Source of the DNA: Antedon mediterranea
Taxonomy: Eukaryota; Echinodermata; Crinoidea; Comatulida; Antedonidae
Reading direction: 5' to 3'
NCBI RefSeq assembly: GCF_964355755.1
Contig: NC_092678.1
Coordinates: 16,836,922 to 16,900,921, forward strand
Length of the DNA: 64,000 nucleotides
A program made the translations under genes and the position numbers. The notes under the pieces are model-generated. The model ran no database searches, was not told where the DNA came from, and worked only from the letters and a program-made list of their open reading frames with translations. How positions within the stretch are numbered: position 1 is the stretch's first letter; every line of letters starts with the position of its first letter. Shown here piece by piece: positions 10,749 to 21,631 of the stretch.

Positions 10749-13700
10749 ATGTCTGAAACATTTCTTTTTACATCAGAATCAGTAGGAGAAGGCCATCCAG
10801 GTAAGTGTACTTTTTTTATATGACCCTTCATTTTAATCTGTCATACATAGTCAGAGATGTTTGCTTGGCAACAAAGTCACGGAAGTACGTCATTTCACGT
10901 GACTTATACCTTTACTCTTGCGATGGGGCACGTAGGTCATAATACTATGACGTTGGTCAGTAAATATCGTTTTATTAACTTATGTTTACCTGTCCTACAT
11001 GTTATTACATATGTTGTTACGTCATGTTTTGTTTTCTAACAACAGTGCTCTATTTATTCAAACCAAAATTGGCCCTTTTAGGTTATCATAATTCAGGACT
11101 GTTAAATGATTTTCCTTTATACAGTTGTCACTTGATCAATTTTGAAAAATATTATGCAAAAGATAGAACACTTGTTTAATTGTATTTATTTTACAATTGA
11201 TATGCCATGATTCCTTCTTCGCCTCCCCTATTTCAAAATCATAGATTCGCCATTGCTCTTTGATCATTAAAAAACAAAAACCCGTACTCAACCTTCTCCA
11301 CCCGATCCTCTGCAAAACGTAATGTTAAATAGTAAAGTTAATATTGTGTTAAAAAAGTAAATTACCATACAATGTATTTTATAGCTTGTTAACATTATGT
11401 GAACAAAAAGTCATATATTTTATTACAGTCAATTAAATGCAACGATGTTGGTGTGTTTATGTCTCCTACTGTTAATCAATCAAACTAGTTTGACCAAAAA
11501 AATGTGTCAATTGAGCACATTACTTTTTTTTTTCACATAAAAATGTAATCAGGGAAGAGTGAAATGTCACGTTTGATTCAAGATTCAAGACATTTTATTG
11601 GTCAATTTTAAAATGACAATTTTGTTTTGCCTGACATAATTAAGACAATAAAACAACAAAGACAACATACTTCAAATTGCAAATGGCAATGTTAAAATAC
11701 TATTAAAATTTAAAATAAAAATTACAACAAATATTTATCGACGAACGTTAAAATTCCCTGAATTAATAGTGTAGAGAGACATTAAGGCTTATATACCCAT
11801 TTTCTATGTAAACTATCTCCCAAACCAATCTATCAACTAAGCTCGCCTTGCCAATATATGAACTTACAACAGTCCTTTGATCTTCTGATTGGCTGCGACA
11901 AATTCATACTAGTTGTGGTTACAGTACATTATTCTCCGGTTTCTGTTAAGAATTAGGAAGGAGAACTGACCGTGTCGCAAGATGAAACCATTGATCTAAC
12001 AGAGCTCAGCATCATGTAGTTAGATTGCCTTGCTCAAACGTAGAAGTTGACAGCTTGTTTTTTTCCTTCTAGATAAACTATGTGATCAAGTAAGTGATGC
12101 TGTGCTAGATGCTCATCTTGCTCAGGATCCATATGCTAAGGTAGCATGTGGTAAGTGTAGAAAATACTCAAACTTTCCTAACGACCAGTTGAATGAACAT
12201 AGGCTACGTATAACTATGTTTCTAACCACAAAGCTCATTGACATTTGATGATATTGTTATAGTATTGTAGTATGTAATATGTATTTCACTTAACCACAAA
12301 TTCTTTTTGTAGATATATATATTAGAATATTTATAAAATAATAATACAATCATTGTATAAATTAAGCTTTAATGTGAAGATCCATAGAAATTATATTGAG
12401 AAGAAATAGTTAAGAAAAATAATGAAATTTAAAAACATGCAAAATAATAATATGATTGGTCAATTACACATCACGTTTCATTTAGAATTAGTCCTATCTA
12501 ATAAAAAAGAGTGATATCTGATGGATGGTGATAATATACGGCGCTAATGCACGTTCAGCTTTATGTAAACATTTTGAGAAGTATTGTTACGCGACGTTGT
12601 TGACTGATTTTTATGCGCGCTGTTTATAACTGTTCTACTCCGCGTCTAAAGTTGGAGTATGGCCTTTTTTAATGTCTTAGCTTCCCGGCTTAGCATTCGT
12701 CAATGATTTACGATCTATACATGAAATAGAAGTAGGTGTGTTATAAAACAAATAATGAATGTTTTGTATATTCGTTGAATGGAAAGTAGATTTATCTAAT
12801 TTCAACTCGGCTCGCACCTCGTTAAAAATAGAGAAGTCCATTTGTCCACTTATGAAATATTCTCACCATCCAAATCATAAACATTCATTATTTTGTATAA
12901 CTAACACATTATACATGCATCGACAAAGAAAGTCTGTAGAAATTATGCTAAATATTATAATAGACAATAATAATAGTAGTATAATAGATACATGTGAAGA
13001 TCATTTGCTGTTATAATTTAGCTCATAGACGACTAGGGTGATATTATAACTTGTTTATGTAGTTTTTAAAGTCTAGTTTGCCATACAATTTTGTTTTGTT
13101 TATCATTTATGATTAGAATCGGTCTCTAAGACCGGCCTGATCCTTGTAGCTGGAGAGATTACATCAAAGGCAAACGTTGATTATCAGAAAGTTATCAGGA
13201 ATACCATCAAGAGAATTGGCTACGATGATTCCTCTAAAGGTAATTAACTCCATGAAAGAGAATTTTTGATTTGTGACGACTAAATTACGTCATGTCAATT
13301 AATTGTGCGCATGCGGATATATATTGGAACATGTGTCCTGGCTATTTACATCGACACCAAGTTGTTTAGGTTCAGACGACGACCGACGGCACATCAATTG
13401 GCTTGACCTACATCGGTCGTCGGTCGTCGCAAATCGAAAGTTAAATTAATTAATTTTATTACTTTTGCCACAAAACTGAAATATGTAATATGGCACACAT
13501 GTTATATCGGTTATATTCCAAAATTATACCCATAGTTAAATGAAATACTTCTATTTTCTTTGACTACATGATCATAATATTTAGATAACTGAGTTTCCCT
13601 TTTGTATTGTTTATTTTGCAAATGTTTATAATACAAAGTCTTAGTGGATATGTACGTGAGTTTTTTGTTCAATAAAAAAACGTGGTATGAAAAAAGCACA

Positions 13701-16700
13701 ATGTTTAGCTAGGTATAGTGTAAAGAGGGCCCCTAGATATCAGTTGACCTACGGGTTCAGCTGGAATGGTTGCCCTCTCTAATTTAATTTGAAATAAATA
13801 TATGAATTCAACGAATATAAACATATTGTTGCCAACAATAAACTTTTATCCAATAAACATTATTGTATTTCTTTTGTTAGGTTTTGACAGCGAAACTTGC
13901 AATGTTCTTATCGCATTGGAAGAACAAGCTCCCGAGATTGCCGCTGCTGTCCACATCGACAAAAAGGAGGAAGACATAGGTGCTGGTGATCAGGTAGGCG
14001 TACTGCTGTAGAAAGGTAGCACACAATATGGCACAACCATGATTACAAGTTTGGGCTTCATGAAGTAACCAACCAACAAACATTTAAAAGCGATTGTAAT
14101 AAAGTTTCGAAATGTACCATGTCATCAGCATTACTTATTAGAACGCTTCTCATTGGGTAACAAAAAACCTCCTACAGACTGTGTACAATCGTCGCCTGCA
14201 ATACTTGATTTTACCCGCAGAAAGAGCGAAAGCACTAAACTTAGCCTAGCGTCGTCTTAGGCCAATTGTCTGTAGACAAACCATGACATTTCGGATTGAA
14301 CAAGCAATGCAGCGTGACGGGAGGTCAAAATGCTCTCAAGAATTTAATTTCCTGCTACACAAATACTTTTACGTGGGAAATATGAGTAAAGTCAAATGTT
14401 TTGCCTTCTCTGACATTGTTCATTATTGAAAACACTGTATTTCACAATTAATTATGAGGTGGGAATCAAGCTCCCGATCATTAGCCTGGCGTTTGTTTTA
14501 GAAGTAAAATACAATTCAAATTCTTTATTGCAACAAAGTAAATATTGTTGAATTTACAATATTAAAATATCAATTAATAAATATTAACAGATACAAGTTC
14601 ATTACAACATATAAAAATGAAATTAACATTTTTAAAGCATAAATTTAAAACAAGCTCTTTGAATCATATGTTTATACCTATATAATACTTATCTGTTGAT
14701 TTAGATTAATTAAAAATTCTAGGCTCTCATACAGTATACCACCAGGAGTATACCACAAAATGACTTTTATTGTTGTTTTTGTTTAAATTAATATTACTGT
14801 TTAAATAATAGGGACTTATGTTCGGTTATGCCACCAATGAAACTGAAGAACTAATGCCATTGACAGTAGTTCTGGCTCATGGTCTGACAAAGAAGTTAGC
14901 TGAAGAAAGGAGAAAAGAAAACGGTAAAATGTCGTACCTCAGACCAGATTGCAAAAGCCAGGTATAATTTTGTTTTTGTATAATCACTTTTGTGAAATCC
15001 TGATTAGCTACAACAACTCTCATTTCCTCACTAAAGCTTTTTTCATAGGTCACTATAGAATACAAAATAGTTGATGGATGTTGTATTCCACTACGCGTAC
15101 ACACCGTACTCATCTCAACTCAGCATAGTGACAGCGTAGGTCAAGATCAAATAAAGAAGGACCTAGCAGAGATTGTAATTCCTGCTGTTATTCCAGCCAA
15201 GTACCGTGATAAGAAAACAATTTACCACTTCAATCCCTCTGGAAGTTTTGTTATCGGTGGTCCAAAGGTAATTATATGTTGTACAGTATGTGTAAACTGT
15301 TTTATGTTTTTCTGAACACCTTCAATTATTACTGTTATGTCGGTAAATCATTTTCTAACGGCATTATCTAAATTCATTGGTACTTTTACTTACACATTTC
15401 TGGCAACCGAAGGCATAGTGAACCAACTGAGTAGGGATACTTTATCTTATATATGCCTGCTATGCATTACGTCATTCAGAAATATTATTCAAGCGTAACG
15501 AATGTAGAGCCAACGTCACCACACAATAATTACAAAAGATTTTTTAATACGACTCGCTTTTGTATGCGACCAAAAGTGTTTATTTCTTTCTCCTAGATGG
15601 TTTGATGGCAACTAAGACTATTCACGAGTGAATTTAACGACAATTAATTCTGAGTCCAAATATTTACAAACCATTTATAATTGAGATTTATATAATTTAT
15701 AGGGAGATGCAGGCCTAACTGGACGCAAGATCATAGTAGACACTTACGGTGGATGGGGAGCTCACGGTGGTGGTGCATTCTCAGGCAAAGATGTCACCAA
15801 GGTTGATCGTTCTGCTGCATATGCCGCACGATGGGTTGCTAAATCTTTAGTAGCTGGAAAAGTGTGCAAAAGAGCTCTTGTGCAGGTAATGTTTCCCAAT
15901 CATCTTGTTGATCTTGTATTTTGCAATTTATAGATGGCATTTATACAAATTGAAACAAAATATATAAAAATATTAGATATATTTAGATATACAGAATATA
16001 CAATATATCATTACAATTGAAAACAATTAAAAAACGTGTAATAACATCTCCTTTCAACCATTCGTTACAGCAGTAACACTTTTCCATAAGGGTGTGTTGA
16101 GATAATTTAAATTATCGGTTAATTTTCACGTCAATAAGATAATTATTACAAAATCTGCAGATATTACCGAAAAACAGTCACAACGCACCAATGTTTCGTT
16201 CAGGTCAAATGTTAAATTTATCGCATTTATTCAATATTTATTTGATTTGAATGAGATATTGGTTATTTTTTCTAAAGCGGATTCGGTTAAACCTCGTTTC
16301 CACGGGAATTTATCGGTTAATTATCGATTAATTTTTTGTTAATTATCGGTAGATGTTTGGCTGTGGAACAAAATTAGACAAATCTGTATAAAAGGGGTCA
16401 TCCGATTACTGCTAGTTTAAGATGTTAATTAATTCCTAATCACAACTCAACAATCTGTCGTTCAGGTCAAATGTTAAAACTATCGCATTTATTCAATACT
16501 TATCTTCTTTGAATGTGATAATTATTGGTTATTTTGTTCTCTAAAACACTACAGACGAATTTTCTGATAAAAATGTTTGAATTCGTTTTATAGGTGGCAT
16601 ATGCCATTGGAATCGCTGAACCGCTATCTGTCACGGTATGGGACTACGAGACGTCTGGAAAAAGTAAAAAAGAACTGCTCAAGATTGTCAATGACAATTT

Positions 16701-17154
16701 TGACCTTCGACCTGGTGTGATAATCAGGTAAGTCAAATAAAGTAATATATTTTTTCACGTGACGTTCAGTTTTCGGTTCAATCCAAGAGTTTTTTTTTAA
16801 TAGGTCGAACGCCAACCTATAATTTTGGGTCTTTGACTGTCTTATTCTGCGACTATTAATAGGAGAGCAGTTTTGTGACTGCACCTCTCGTCTAACCTTT
16901 GACATTTATAAAAGATGGAAGCAACGTGCTAATTGATTTTTTTTTGTTTAAATTAACTTTTTTTTTTTTTTTCGTTGAACAATCAAAAATTTATTTAAAT
17001 TCATGAAAAGATTCTACCAATTTTTTTATTTGTATAATATTATCTCTTTAGGGAGCTGGATCTACGAAAGCCAATTTATGAAAAGACTGCGTCATTTGGC
17101 CATTTTGGAAGGTCTGAATTTACCTGGGAAAAACCAAAAAAACTGAAATTATAA
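10749..17154 (+). CDS. MAT: S-adenosylmethionine synthetase (methionine adenosyltransferase), copy 1
   Basis: Makes S-adenosylmethionine from methionine and ATP, the cell's main methyl donor; cytosolic. Nine exons: 10749-10800, 12073-12150, 13117-13239, 13881-13993, 14812-14961, 15049-15267, 15703-15885, 16594-16727, 17052-17154. All introns are GT-AG and the phases join into 384 residues; the family is usually about 395. Visible family motifs are GEGHPDK (residues 13-19), GAGDQG (118-123), GDAGLTGRK (246-254) and GGGAFSGKD (267-275), covering the ATP, methionine and metal sites. The start is the first ATG after the TATA box. The N-terminus is shorter than in vertebrate MAT2A. A second copy lies about 40 kb downstream on the same strand. 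Whether this corresponds to MAT1A or MAT2A cannot be said; the split is vertebrate. Confidence 0.96.
11573..11720 (-). repeat. Possible retroelement tail in MAT copy 1 intron 1
   Basis: TCAAGATTCAAGACATTTTA followed by AT-rich sequence resembles, in reverse, the AATAAA-plus-short-tandem-repeat tail of non-LTR elements. Similar 'TTTATT' fragments occur at 14512-14600, 17460, 20940, 46865 and 61095. No coding part is attached. Confidence 0.35.
13300..13440. repeat. Inverted-repeat fragment with GTCGTCGGTCGTC motifs in MAT copy 1 intron 3
   Basis: CAGACGACGACCGACGGCAC (from about 13374) and the roughly inverse GTCGTCGGTCGTC block at about 13416-13430 suggest a small foldback element. A related fragment ending in ATCGTCGCAAATCGAAA sits at 30960-31035 in MARS1 intron 2. 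Boundaries are not defined. Confidence 0.4.
16198..16550 (+). repeat. Direct repeat within MAT copy 1 intron 7
   Basis: GTTCAGGTCAAATGTTAAA followed by a TATCGCATTTATTCAATA block occurs at about 16198 and again at about 16462, about 264 bp apart, with matching sequence for about 85 bp. TTAATTATCG-type inverted motifs lie between. Noncoding. Confidence 0.65.
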
Positions 17155-17338
17155 ATTTAATTCAGCTACATAGTAAAACAATATGTTTGTGCAGATGCAA
17201 ATGTAAACAGAAAACAAGAGTGGTCAGGAAATAGCACATTTATGTTAGTACATATACTACCGTATAGATAAAACTAAATTTACTTTAATAATTTACAACA
17301 AAAGAAAAACAATATTTAGTAATAATATATTCAATAAT

Positions 17339-17344
17339 AATAAA
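17339..17344 (+). terminator. Candidate polyadenylation signal of MAT copy 1
   Basis: AATAAA 185 bp after the MAT copy 1 stop codon, the first such hexamer I find after the stop. The actual cleavage site is not visible from sequence. Confidence 0.45.
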
Positions 17345-17439
17345 GATACTATAAATTATATAGTATTAATAAGACAAGTTAAAATTTCTATTTAATTGTT
17401 ATTATATTTTTTTTATATTTTAAGTAATATATAAGTAAT

Positions 17440-17690
17440 AGTAATAATAATAGATACTTTATTTTAAGCTTGTGTCACCATAAAGGTGTTCTTCTACAAG
17501 GCTGTGATCAACATACAGTAATAAATTACAAATTTAAAAATAACAAATGAGAGAACAAAATATATAAACGGAAACCTTAATTACATTACACCAATAATAA
17601 GTATTTTACATTTGTGGCATTTTGCATTGGTTTTTTTTAGAGTATTCCATAATCTAGCACCACGCTACTAGGCTAAAATATAAACAAAAA
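17440..17690 (-). mobile_element. Non-LTR retrotransposon remnant (C-terminal reverse transcriptase fragment)
   Basis: On the - strand, codons at about 17600-17680 read RGARLWNTLKKTNAK, the 'LWNSLP' region close to the end of CR1/L2-like reverse transcriptases. A TTTATTTTAAG segment at 17458-17468 fits the 3' end. It is short and degraded. Confidence 0.4.
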
Positions 17691-18160
17691 GTTAAATTAG
17701 GACCATAACTTCTTACTAACTTTATAATTAATTTTGACATTTTTAGCAACATGTTTTAAAGTTGAAAAAAAAACATAGACACATTAGCGCCCCTAACGGT
17801 TTATTATGACTGGATATAATAATTGTAGCCGTCTGTTTACAATTTTCTTAAAACAAATCAATATGACCAATGTATAAATGAGAAAAGAAAACTTAAGAAA
17901 TGATTGTATTAATATATTATTTTGTTAATCGAATCACTTACAATTTCGACATAACTAATTAATAAAATAATAACCACAAATAAAATTATAATGGTTTTTT
18001 GAAAGTAAATAAATTGTTTTCAAACGTAAAAAGAAGTGTATCAACATTATATTTTAATTTTGTTATGTTTTCTCTTTTTTGATATAATTAAATAAAAATG
18101 AAAGTAGCCCTATGGTAATTTAGAAGGGCACAAAACAAAAGTACAGTGGTCTTAAGACGA
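17691..18160. other. AT-rich sequence between MAT copy 1 and the hairpin array
   Basis: Nothing recognisable beyond homopolymer runs. Confidence 0.5.
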
Positions 18161-19385
18161 AACCAACATGGTGGTTTTTCAAAATGTGTATTTCTTACAA
18201 ATTGTTTTTATAGAAACTTGTCATGCATGTGAATCACATAATGTGATTTGCGCATGTTACCTCAATATAATAATTTTAGAGAGACAATATTTTGGCCATT
18301 TTCAGAAAAAAAAATTCCTGTAAAAATAGTACCCGTACAGAAATATTTCAGAAAATAGCCACATTTCGAACCTCATTATTTTTTTTACATAACTGGCTAC
18401 TATATCGTAATTGACATGCGCATAATCACATAATGTCTTCTGCGCATGTTACCTCAACACATTTTAGTAGGCCTAAGCCATATTTTGGAAAATTCCTGTA
18501 CTTTAGTTTTTGGAAAATGGTCAAATTTCGACCCTCAGTATGTTTTTACTTGATTGGCTACTATTCGCAGAATTACATAATGTGTTCTGCGCATGTTACC
18601 TAAGCATATTTAAAAAAGTATTTTTTTGCCATTTCCCGAAAAAGACCGTGTACTATAGTACATGGAATATTTCGAAAATTGGCAAAATTTCGACCCTCTT
18701 TTTTTTGGATATAATTCGTTACTATATAATCACATGCGCAGACTTACATAATGTGTTCTGCGCATGTTACCCATATTTTAGAAAGTATTTTTTTGCCATT
18801 TCCCGAAAAAGACCCTGTACTATAGTACATGGAATAATTCGAAAATTGGCAAAATGTCGACCCTCTTATTTTTTTGACATAAGTCGCTACTATATAATCA
18901 CATGCGCAGACTTACATAATGTGTTCTGCGCATGTTACCTCAGCATATTTTAGAAAGAAAATTGTTTAGCCATTTCCGAAAAAGACACTGTAATATTATA
19001 GTACATGGAATATTTGAAAAATTGGCAAAATTTCGACCCTCTTATTTTGACAAAACTCGCTACTATATAATGACATGCGCAGAATCACATAATGTGTTCT
19101 GCGTATATATTTTTGAAAATAAAAATGTTGGCCATTATCCAACAAAAATCCTTGTACTTTAGTACAGGGAATTTTTCGAAAAATGGCCAAATTTCTACCC
19201 TCTTATATAACTGGTTACCTTAACATATTTTAGAAATTCATTATTTTGGCAATTTTCCGAAAAAAAATCCTCTACTATAGTAAATGGAAAATTATTTTAG
19301 AAAGTCAATTTTTTTGCCATTATCTGACAAAAATCCTTGTACTATTAGTACAGAAAATTTTCGAATAATTGGCTATAGACACATT
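18161..19385 (+). repeat. Tandem array of about seven 150-190-bp units, each with an imperfect hairpin
   Basis: Each unit carries ATAATGTGTTCTGCGCATGT (core at about 18237, 18427, 18577, 18746, 18916 and 19088), a GCCATTTCCCGAAAAAGA-like left arm, a centre near GTACTATAGTAC, and a TTCGAAAATTGGC-like right arm, then TTTCGACCCTC. The two arms pair imperfectly over about 55-65 nt. Later units (19247, 19318) keep only the hairpin part. Frames of up to 147 codons run through the array but only repeat the unit, so I do not call a protein. Confidence 0.75.
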
Positions 19386-19859
19386 TCATTAACGGGTTCC
19401 ATGTAGTTGTGCAAGCATCACAACAACTTAAAACATTTAAAATCTGTTTTTCAAATGATATTTATGAAATATATTTCAAATGGCAAAAATCGCATGGTTT
19501 CCATATTTTTAAAGCAAATTAATTACACTTTGACCTAATATTTTTATTTTCCAAACGCTAGAGGACTTGGAACGTATTGAAGTATCTGTATATCTTTACC
19601 TATGTCTAAGCGACTTTTTGTTGCTTGCCGTTGTCGACTTTTCTCGACATCAGTATGATAAGGGGTTTTAAAATGGTCGACATTTTACTATAAGTGCTAG
19701 AGGTATAAACTCCCTTACTCAATAATTCGCAAAAGACAGCACTAACAATTTGTTTCCCCTAAAAAATACCTCTTGCACATAGGTTTTACCTCATCATCAG
19801 TAAGCTGTTATGTGTTTTATTGTTTTGAAAAGGCAAAGTGACTAACAACATTTTAAACC
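19386..19859. other. Sequence between the hairpin array and the TA-flanked element
   Basis: No gene or named repeat seen. Confidence 0.5.
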
Positions 19860-19861
19860 TA

Positions 19862-20352
19862 CACTGTAAAAATAGTGTTTAGATCTTAAACACCTATTTT
19901 GTACCCACTTTTTCCACACGTTTAGCTTTTAGACACGAGTTACATGTTTAGCGTGTTTAAAAGCTAAACGTGTTTATAGCTACATGTTGTTTTCCTCCAC
20001 TTGACTAATGTCAATATTATGTTCAATTACTCCACATGTTTAGCAGTCAAAATGTTTAGGTATGTGTTTAGCGTTGCGTGCATACGATTTTACTGTGGCA
20101 GAAAAAAGCTCCACACATGAGCTCCACACATGGCAAATTAAACACGTTTAAAACCTAAACTTGTCTTCATATTGCTCCACAATATTGCTTAACAATCAAT
20201 ACGTAACTGATGTGTTGAGTTGGATACAGACTACATGTTTAGAATGTGTTTAGAACCTAAACATGTTTCACTTCTAAACATGTTTAAGGCTAAATGTGTG
20301 GAAAAAGTGGGTTCAAAATACATATTTAAGATCTAAACACAATTTTAAAGTG
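19862..20352. mobile_element. MITE-like element with ~65-bp terminal inverted repeats and TA flanks
   Basis: Left end CACTGTAAAAATAGTGTTTA and right end, read inversely, CACTTTAAAATTGTGTTTAG. The arms continue through AGATCTTAAA and CCCACTTTTTCCACAC, about 65 bp in all. TA dinucleotides flank both ends (19860-19861, 20353-20354), as expected for Tc1/mariner-type insertion. The 491-bp interior is packed with copies of CATGTTTAG and its complement and has no ORF. Confidence 0.7.
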
Positions 20353-20354
20353 TA

Positions 20355-21582
20355 ATAAATGCAGTCAAGTGTAACACGATAACATCACAAAGTGTATTAG
20401 TAAAACGATCTATAGGCCTAATCACTATACAACATTATTTGTTTATAGTATACTTGTACCTTATCTAAGTGTGTGCATAGACATAGAGAAATATCAAGCA
20501 GTACAATAAAAACTTACCAAACGACTAAAAAAAGTAAACAAACAACATATTATATTACACAATAAGTCTACTTCGTCGGAGAACATTCAGTCTCCTACCT
20601 GCCCACTTCAAGCATCTAATCATGTCCTATTTGTACAGTCTAGAGCAGCAGCAGCAGGTGAGAGTATACTAAACATCTGAAGGCTATGCTTCAGTGAATT
20701 TAATACAACTAAAAGTATCGTTCACAGGCTTAGTACGGACTATTTGTACTTAAACTTAATATTTATTTATAATTTAACAGGATGTTTTAGTTAAAGCTAC
20801 AGTAAACGAACATTACGTTAAAATACGTGCGCAATAATCGGTGTATGATATACTATGGTTTATTTATACAATAGTGCTTAAAGTTAACCAAGACTAAACT
20901 TATTGTTTACCGAATCAATACGGACTATTTGTAATAGTCATAGTCATAGTCATATATACTTTATTGTCCATTTAATAAACTTACTATTCAATTTATAGCT
21001 AAACACGATGTTTTAGTTGAAGGTAAGTAAACAAAAATTCACGTTAAAATGATATTTGAAATATGATATACCATTGTATAAAGTTTATGTAAAATAGTGG
21101 TAAAATGGTGGTCCATTAACTGAAATCTTATTTGAGAAATAATCAACAAAGAAATAAAGAATTTAACAAAATATCGTACTAATTGCCGAAAAAAAATTAA
21201 TGCGAATAGAAAATTAACGTTGATGAAATTATTCGTAAATGTTTATGCTTAATCAGTCTATTATAGTGAACGTGAAAATGTTAATATATAAAAACAAATT
21301 GTGACAAGAATCTTGCTCACAAATCGTTTGTATAGTATCACCTATAATAAATGTGTAATCAATGTTTGGTGGCCGATTACTTAATAATAAAACGTACAGC
21401 AGAATCAATATGAAAGGTTGGTTGGGTTAACAACCTAAAAAGACACTATTACTAACATGTCATTTATTACTAAATCTTTATTTTTGATTATTTTATTTAA
21501 TTATTTTATTGTTTCAAAACCCAACCAAACAGCAAAATAATTTGGTCTTCTTTTTAACTGTAGAGAAAACAATAATATGTCT
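20355..21582. other. Intergenic sequence downstream of MARS1
   Basis: No gene seen. CAGCAGCAGCAG-like triplets at about 20645-20657 and (CATAGT)n around 20938-20953 are short simple repeats. Confidence 0.5.
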
Positions 21583-21588
21583 TTTATT
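21583..21588 (-). terminator. Candidate polyadenylation signal of MARS1
   Basis: AATAAA on the - strand, 44 bp past the MARS1 stop codon. More copies follow about 60-90 bp further on. Confidence 0.55.
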
Positions 21589-21631
21589 AAATATAAGGAT
21601 ACATTTTGTTTGGAGTCTTAATCACCAACTG

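Noticed and set aside
18510-19190. Frames of 147, 76 and 64 codons across the hairpin array, with repeated peptide blocks
   Set aside because: The peptides only mirror the DNA repeat unit, frames shift between units, and no family motif is present.
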